Below, one piece after another: positions 59,501 to 64,000 of a stretch of DNA of 64,000 bases. Origin of the DNA: Malania oleifera. Its lineage: Eukaryota > Streptophyta > Magnoliopsida > Santalales > Ximeniaceae. The position numbers were made by a program, and so were the translations under genes. Position 1 is the first letter of the stretch, and every line of letters starts with the position of its first letter. The notes under the pieces are model-generated. The model had not been told where the DNA came from. It searched no databases and worked only from the letters and a program-made list of their open reading frames with translations. The DNA lies in NCBI RefSeq assembly GCF_029873635.1, contig NC_080422.1, positions 3,762,001 through 3,826,000 of the forward strand, in the 5' to 3' direction.

Positions 59501-62500
59501 GGGGAAGTACGAGTTAGTTTTGAGGTATGCTTGTGTTGATTATAATTAATTATGGATTAGTTATGGTTCCTATAATGTTATTAGCTTTATTTATCAGTCA
59601 ATATTTATACAATGATATTTTTAAGGAATGGGCAGCAAAGTAGGAAAATCTCCTTTCTATATGTAATATAGCTGCAGTTTAGCATTTTTTTTTTGGGTTT
59701 GGGGGGGTGGGGGGAGCTTCTAACTCAATTTAATGAGTTAAACTCGTCAACTAAAAGCTTCTAACTTGATTTAATAAGTTAAGCTCATCAAATAAAAACT
59801 TCTAACTCGATTTAATATAAGGCTCATCAAATATGTACCTGCTTTTTATATTGTGTCTAATTATTTAAGGCTCTATTTTGTTGGTGGGGAATTTTCTTTG
59901 GGAGATTAGATTAGAAAAACTATTTTCCCCAGTTTAGGTCACACAGGAAAGAGAAAAATACTTTTTAACAAAAATTATCTTCCATATAAGATTAGAAAAC
60001 AACTTCCTCAAAGAAGATAAAGTAATTATTTCTCCGAACAGACAAAGAAAATTAATGAACAATTAACTTTTTGTTGGAAAGCAATTTTCCTATTTTATCT
60101 TGAAAAATATTTTTCATTAGGTTGGCGCCTATGCTTCTTCAACTTGGATTAATAAAGACATGCATTTCATGACTAATTTTGCATTTTGGTGTCCTATTGG
60201 GAATGTCTAAGTTGATTGTGTATTACATAGTAAAATAATTGCATTGGTGTTATTTTCTATCATATCAGGATTTGAAAAAAAGGGAAAAAGAAAAGAAAAA
60301 AGAAGGCTATCTAATTTACATTGGCACTATGGAAATGTTCTTTAAGTGCCCTTCTAATTTTGTGATCAAATTCTATGTGAAGTACAATGGAATGTTTATT
60401 GATTTTTATGGATCAAATAAACACTTTTCTGTGGCTGCATTTTGACATTCAAAGCACTTCTCACTGCACATCTCAAAATTTAAATGCCTTCTAATTGCAA
60501 CTTTGTGCTTGTTATTACCCTTGCAGATGGGAGTGCTTAAAGGATATTTTACTTGGTGATTGGACTGATGGCATATTATGCAGCTTTGGTATGCCTGTTC
60601 TCAAAGGATCAGAGCGCTACAACTGTCAGGTTCTATGTTTAAACAGAAAAATTATCATGATACGCCCCAAGATGTGGCTTGCAAATGATGGAAATTACAG
60701 GGAACTCAGATGGTTTACAGCATGGAAGCAAGAAGAAAAGCTGGTGGACTTTCAGCTCCCTGTTGAAATTTCTGATGCTTTGTCACAGAAATCTGTACCC
60801 TTTGGCTATGGATACATTCAGTTTTTAGACACGTAAGTAATGCCATTACTATTTTTGTTTGAATATATTTTATAATTGCGATAAAATGTGAGAATAGGAA
60901 ACCAAATGTTGTACCACAGAACTTAATTAAAGAAAATTGTATTATTGCGCCAACTCTCTTTCAGTGTGTACGTGCAATAGCACAAAAAGATTCAATGCAT
61001 GTTTTACTGCTGCAACTTTTTTTTTTTGAGGTTTGCTTTGAGTAGCTTTAGACATGCGCACATGATCCATCCTTGTGTGCACATAAGATTACATACATTT
61101 GATGATACTACAAGGAATCTTGATATGATAAGGGTGGTGTTTGCATAAACAAGCAGTTCATTTGTGGCTTTTGCTTTTCTGATCTGGTGCGTGAAAACTG
61201 CTAAATTCTAACAATTTTTTTCCTTGTCAGAGCCATTGCAGCTGAAGTTTGTGAAGAACTTTTTACTCCTATGCCTCTTCATGCTGAGCTTGCATTGAAT
61301 GGCGTTGAAGTGTTTATGAATGCTAGTGGAAGTCACCACCAACTAAGAAAGCTTGATCTTCGTCTTCGTGCCTTTATAGGTGCCACGCAAAATCGTGGAG
61401 GTGTTTACATGTACAGTAATCACCAAGGATGTGATGGTGGCCGTCTTTATTATGGTACAACATGCTATTAGTTCACTAGACAAATTTAAAAAAAAAAAAA
61501 AAAAAATAGGAATGAAATTATCATTTCCTTAGAATGAAATCTCATTGCTTGATAACTCCTATAAGTTATGATATGATTTTGGGTTGTAGCTGTGTACCCT
61601 TGATTTATCCTTTCTAGAAACTCTATTCACAACAACCCCTCCCCCTGCAGGGGGGGCATCCCCGGGCCACAAGACTCCCCACTATGCGAAGATGGGGGGA
61701 GGATTGTCATAGTATATGCATCCTTACCCCTGTTTTTATGCAGAAAGACTGTTTCCTTGGACTCGAACCCGTGGGACCAAAGCAACCTTACCATTGATCC
61801 AAGTCCTGGTCCAAAAGAAAAGAAAAAAAAAGACTAAAAAACATTTTTTTTTTTGTTTGAGAGTTCACATTTACCAAGGAGGGGTGGTTGAAAATGATGA
61901 TGATTAATTATTTTGTGGCAGATGGATGTTCTTGCATTGTTGTAAACGGAGAAGTGGTTGCTCAAGGCTCACAATTTTCTTTGAAGGATATCGAGGTTGT
62001 GCTTGCCCAAGTAGATCTAGATGCGGTAAGCTATAATTTTGCACCGTATGTGTATAATGTGGTCATATAAAGCTTGGAGTTCTTTTATTATTCAGTAAAT
62101 ATTTTACTCCATTGTTGATGTTATTATGTTTCTTGTTAATCAATTACTCTACTGTCTATGCATCATTTTTTTCGTTGAATATCTTCCGCTGTTAGTTCGT
62201 TAAATTTTCCGTAGCTGATTATGAGAAAATTTTAAGTATGGTAAATGGATTTGCATTAATTGGATGCAACTTTTGTTTGTTGTGCATAGTTTTTCTGTTT
62301 ATTGTACTATTATCATTTGTATGCTTAGTATGGATGGGTGGTGTGATTCTAAAGATAAAATAATGAACACATCAATGGCAAGCTTGGTGTGGCCTTTGTA
62401 GATGGTGAGATAAAATAATGGTGGTTAACATGTTTTGGGCACTTGCAAAGTAGGCCAAAAAGAATGCTCCAATGAGAAGATTGGATTTAGTTGTTAACAG

Positions 62501-63066
62501 AGGCAATCGGAGGGGAAGGGATAGACCAAGGATAACTTGGACTTAGTGAATTGTGACACTCCAGATTTAGTTGTTGGTAGTTGTGAGGAATGGTGGAAAA
62601 ATATTGATTTGGTCAATTCCACCAAGGGGGCTGAAGGCTTGGTTGTGGCAAATATTGCGTCAACTGTCATTGCTAAATTTGTTGACTCCAAACTTATAAC
62701 ATAAAGAGGAGACGTTCATTGCTTATATGAGTCTAGTGTCAAGGCATGTGTTTTTTTCGTGAAAACTATGTTGTTATTGTTATGTATATATATAATATGT
62801 GTGTGTGTGTGTGTATGTATTTATATAAAAATCTATTTCAGTAGTACAGACTGTCAAAGTTCAAACCTGATTATATTTTCATGCTGTATTTGGTCTTTTT
62901 CTCATTCCTAAATATTGTTATTTAATTGCAGGTTGCTAGTCTAAGAGGATCTATAAGTAGTTTCCAAGAGCAAGCAAGTTCCAAACTAATTATTCCATCA
63001 GTATCAGCACCGTACAAGCTCTGTCAACCTTTCAATCTGAAAGTGCCCCTCAGCAGTCCAATTAAG
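50558..63066 (+). CDS. NADS: Glutamine-dependent NAD+ synthetase, N-terminal 321 aa (runs off right edge)
   Basis: Cytosolic enzyme that makes NAD+ from deamido-NAD+ using ATP and ammonia released from glutamine, the last step of de novo and Preiss-Handler NAD synthesis. Five exons are present: 50558-50751, 60527-60832, 61231-61454, 61922-62025, 62932-63066. All joins are GT-AG with consistent phase, giving 321 codons. This covers the N-terminal glutaminase (nitrilase/CN-hydrolase) domain. The family's catalytic triad is visible: Glu44 in [15 protein letters not shown], Lys113 in [13 protein letters not shown], and Cys174 in [11 protein letters not shown]. The start [18 protein letters not shown] is the conserved N-terminus. 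The full plant protein is about 725 residues; the C-terminal synthetase domain with its SGGxDS motif is not reached in 63067-64000. The first coding intron is 9.8 kb, swollen by an antisense LINE; later introns hold SINE-like and RTE fragments. No break is seen in the exons. Confidence 0.95.
51290..51322 (+). mobile_element. SINE-like core fragment inside the LINE
   Basis: CGGTGCACAAAGCTCCTGC followed by TATGC matches the fragment at 14766-14830 almost base for base over about 25 bases. The LINE reading resumes on both sides, so it looks like a short inserted remnant. Its small size makes this tentative. Confidence 0.4.
53523..55645 (-). mobile_element. Unclassified 2.1 kb interspersed repeat inside the LINE
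   Basis: The LINE text breaks off near 53520 and resumes near 55650. The insert reads from TTGGCCTTACAAGGC (right end) to CACCCCCCCTCTTGGGACTA (left end) on the minus strand. It carries a GGTTCGGCTTATCCCCAGCC - CTACGTCC block at about 54163-54330. It has no open frame of note and no clear terminal repeats. The left end wording is familiar from many plant genomic repeats, but I cannot assign a family. Confidence 0.5.
56356..57427. mobile_element. TIR element, about 1.07 kb, inside the LINE
   Basis: The left end TCATGGTTTTAAAACCC and the right end GGGTTTTTAAAACCATGA are inverted copies, each followed inward by words such as GGTTCGGATTGGCCAG and CCGACTTGGTG...TGGCCAATT. The LINE endonuclease/linker region lies on both sides. 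No transposase; target duplication not resolved. It carries an RTE tail at 57090-57225. Confidence 0.65.
57090..57225 (-). mobile_element. 3' tail of an RTE-clade LINE
   Basis: On the minus strand the sequence translates as [12 protein letters not shown] then stop, the conserved C-terminus of plant RTE proteins (WRxxIHVADPT). It is followed by CCCACCTAGTGGGACTTAAG and a (TTG)n tail, seen as ACAACAACAACAACAA on the plus strand near 57103. RTE elements end in such simple repeats. Only the last 130 bases are present, which is usual for 5'-truncated copies. Confidence 0.75.
59340..60526. other. Remainder of NAD synthetase intron 1
   Basis: AT-rich intron sequence between the LINE and coding exon 2. 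It contains a G-run near 59695-59714 and a three-copy 41-bp repeat listed separately. Nothing else is recognised. Confidence 0.5.
59715..59835. repeat. Tandem repeat, 41 bp x 3
   Basis: Three units starting A(G/A)CTTCTAACT at 59715, 59756 and 59797, each containing ATTTAAT and (A/G)CTC(G/A)TCAA. The third unit is two bases shorter. It lies in NAD synthetase intron 1. Confidence 0.85.
61634..61790 (+). mobile_element. SINE-like fragment in NAD synthetase intron 3
   Basis: Contains GGGGGGCATCCCCGGGCCAC, then GCATCCTTACCCCTG, GCAGAAAGACTGTTTCC and ACTCGAACCCGTGGGACC. That word order is the 3' part of the same widespread plant SINE-like family represented at 14766. The ends are decayed and no target duplication is clear. 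Confidence 0.55.
62385..62700 (+). mobile_element. RTE-clade LINE 3' fragment in NAD synthetase intron 4
   Basis: Translation in two plus-strand frames gives FGHLQSRPK, then NAPMRRLD and [10 protein letters not shown], then a degenerate [13 protein letters not shown]. These follow the order of the RTE C-terminus (WFGHVxRRP..APVRR..RGRGRPxxTW..WRxxIHVADPT). A frameshift and stops are present. It is a 5'-truncated, decayed copy. Confidence 0.65.
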
Positions 63067-64000
63067 GTGAGCATGGTCGTTAAAATTGAGAACCTACAAT
63101 CCTACTTTACTAAAATGACTCTGATTTTACATAGAATTGCAAATTGTTAGTCATAGTAGGATTGTAGGGATTGGCAGAATTTTAGTAGGATCATGGTAGG
63201 AATATAACATCTTACATTCTTTCATATTTTTTTTAAATCCTTTCTAAAATATTCTTCATATAGGCTTTGTTTATGTCCTGTACAACTTGCACATGAAATG
63301 AACAGCTTAGAAAGTGATTTGGTTTATTTTATATTAACGTAATTATATCTCAAAAATCTGTTTTTTGAGAATGATGATAGATGAATAATATATTGAGTGG
63401 TGCAAACTTTAAACATTAAGGATGAAGGTAGGTAAATAATATATTGATGCATTTTTAACAATTATAATGATAATCATAGTGACCTCTTAAAAAAAAATAA
63501 TGATAATGATAGTGATGATTTTAATGATGGCCTTGATTAAGTTAATGATGATAGTCAAATGATACTAATAAGGCAAATGGTGGCTTGGATGCTGATATTT
63601 AAGATAGAAGCTAGCTTAATAGTTTAGCTTTTGTTTGCTAAGACATTTTTAAAAGAAAAAAATGGACGTTCATGTTGTATGGTTGTTTGTTGACTGATTT
63701 GTGTGAGAAATTCATTTTTTTTATATAAAAATTACTTATTATTTAATATCATTATAAGCCGGTTTGATTAAATTAAGAATGCAACATTTTGAACACTTCT
63801 TATTTATTTATTTTGTTGGGGGGGGAGGGCAGGGGAGGTAATATGAGAGCCCTACCACAGATACTTATAATTTTTGAGTCTTCAACACTTCCAATTTTGT
63901 AGGTTTGTGTCATATAAATTTATGAAGAAACAACATACAAATTAATTTTTCATATTAATTTACGTATTTAGTAGAATCATATAATCCTCAATTTGATCCT
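63067..64000 (+). other. NAD synthetase intron 5 (open at the right edge)
   Basis: Starts with donor GTGAGC and continues as AT-rich intron with no further exon recognised before the window ends. A G-rich run lies near 63815-63840. The next exon, leading into the synthetase domain, must lie beyond 64000. Confidence 0.6.

Noticed and set aside
63067-64000. Search for a sixth NAD synthetase exon
   Set aside because: No frame matching the linker or the SGGxDS synthetase domain is present before the window ends.

Overview
This is a plant nuclear window, and it looks like a eudicot. The evidence is split genes with short coding exons and AT-rich GT-AG introns, a DEVIL/ROTUNDIFOLIA small-peptide gene (a land-plant family), plant-type LTR retrotransposons, L1-type and RTE-type LINEs, and MITEs. 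The species cannot be told from the sequence alone.

Layout. 1-4.1 kb: AT-rich DNA with one tiny intact gene, a 48-residue DVL/RTFL peptide (+ strand, 1293-1439), too short for usual ORF cut-offs. 4.1-4.7 kb: a tRNA-Gly(CCC) gene with a T-run terminator, followed directly by a 2.5-copy tandem repeat. 4.9-23.3 kb: a complete ABCF3/GCN20-type ABC protein gene on the minus strand. I could place 18 coding exons with consistent phase, giving 716 codons. Its first intron (about 6 kb) carries a young Ty1/copia element in the same orientation. Other introns hold MITEs, a SINE-like fragment and simple repeats. 23.9-47.1 kb: an intergenic block of nested LTR retrotransposon fossils. It holds a solo LTR inside another LTR (23.9-27.6 kb). 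It also holds a short-bodied element with about 2.5 kb LTRs (31.7-42.2 kb) and a nearly whole copia element (35.3-40.1 kb) inside one of those LTRs. A further LTR lies at 42.3-47.1 kb, itself split by a solo LTR. 47.1-50.1 kb: no gene seen. 50.1-64 kb: the 5' part of a glutamine-dependent NAD+ synthetase gene on the plus strand. Five coding exons encode 321 residues, essentially the glutaminase domain; the synthetase domain lies beyond the right edge. Its first coding intron is 9.8 kb and holds an antisense L1-type LINE that was itself invaded by a TIR element with an RTE tail, an unclassified 2.1 kb repeat and a SINE-like piece.

The three protein genes have no evident shared pathway: a developmental signalling peptide, an ABCF ATPase expected to work with Gcn1/Gcn2-type translation control, and NAD+ synthesis. 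No operon or gene-cluster logic applies. I found no undescribed biological system. The striking features are the layers of transposon insertion (several with exact 5-bp target duplications), expansion of a minisatellite inside one LTR family, and the heavy transposon load in introns of two conserved housekeeping genes.
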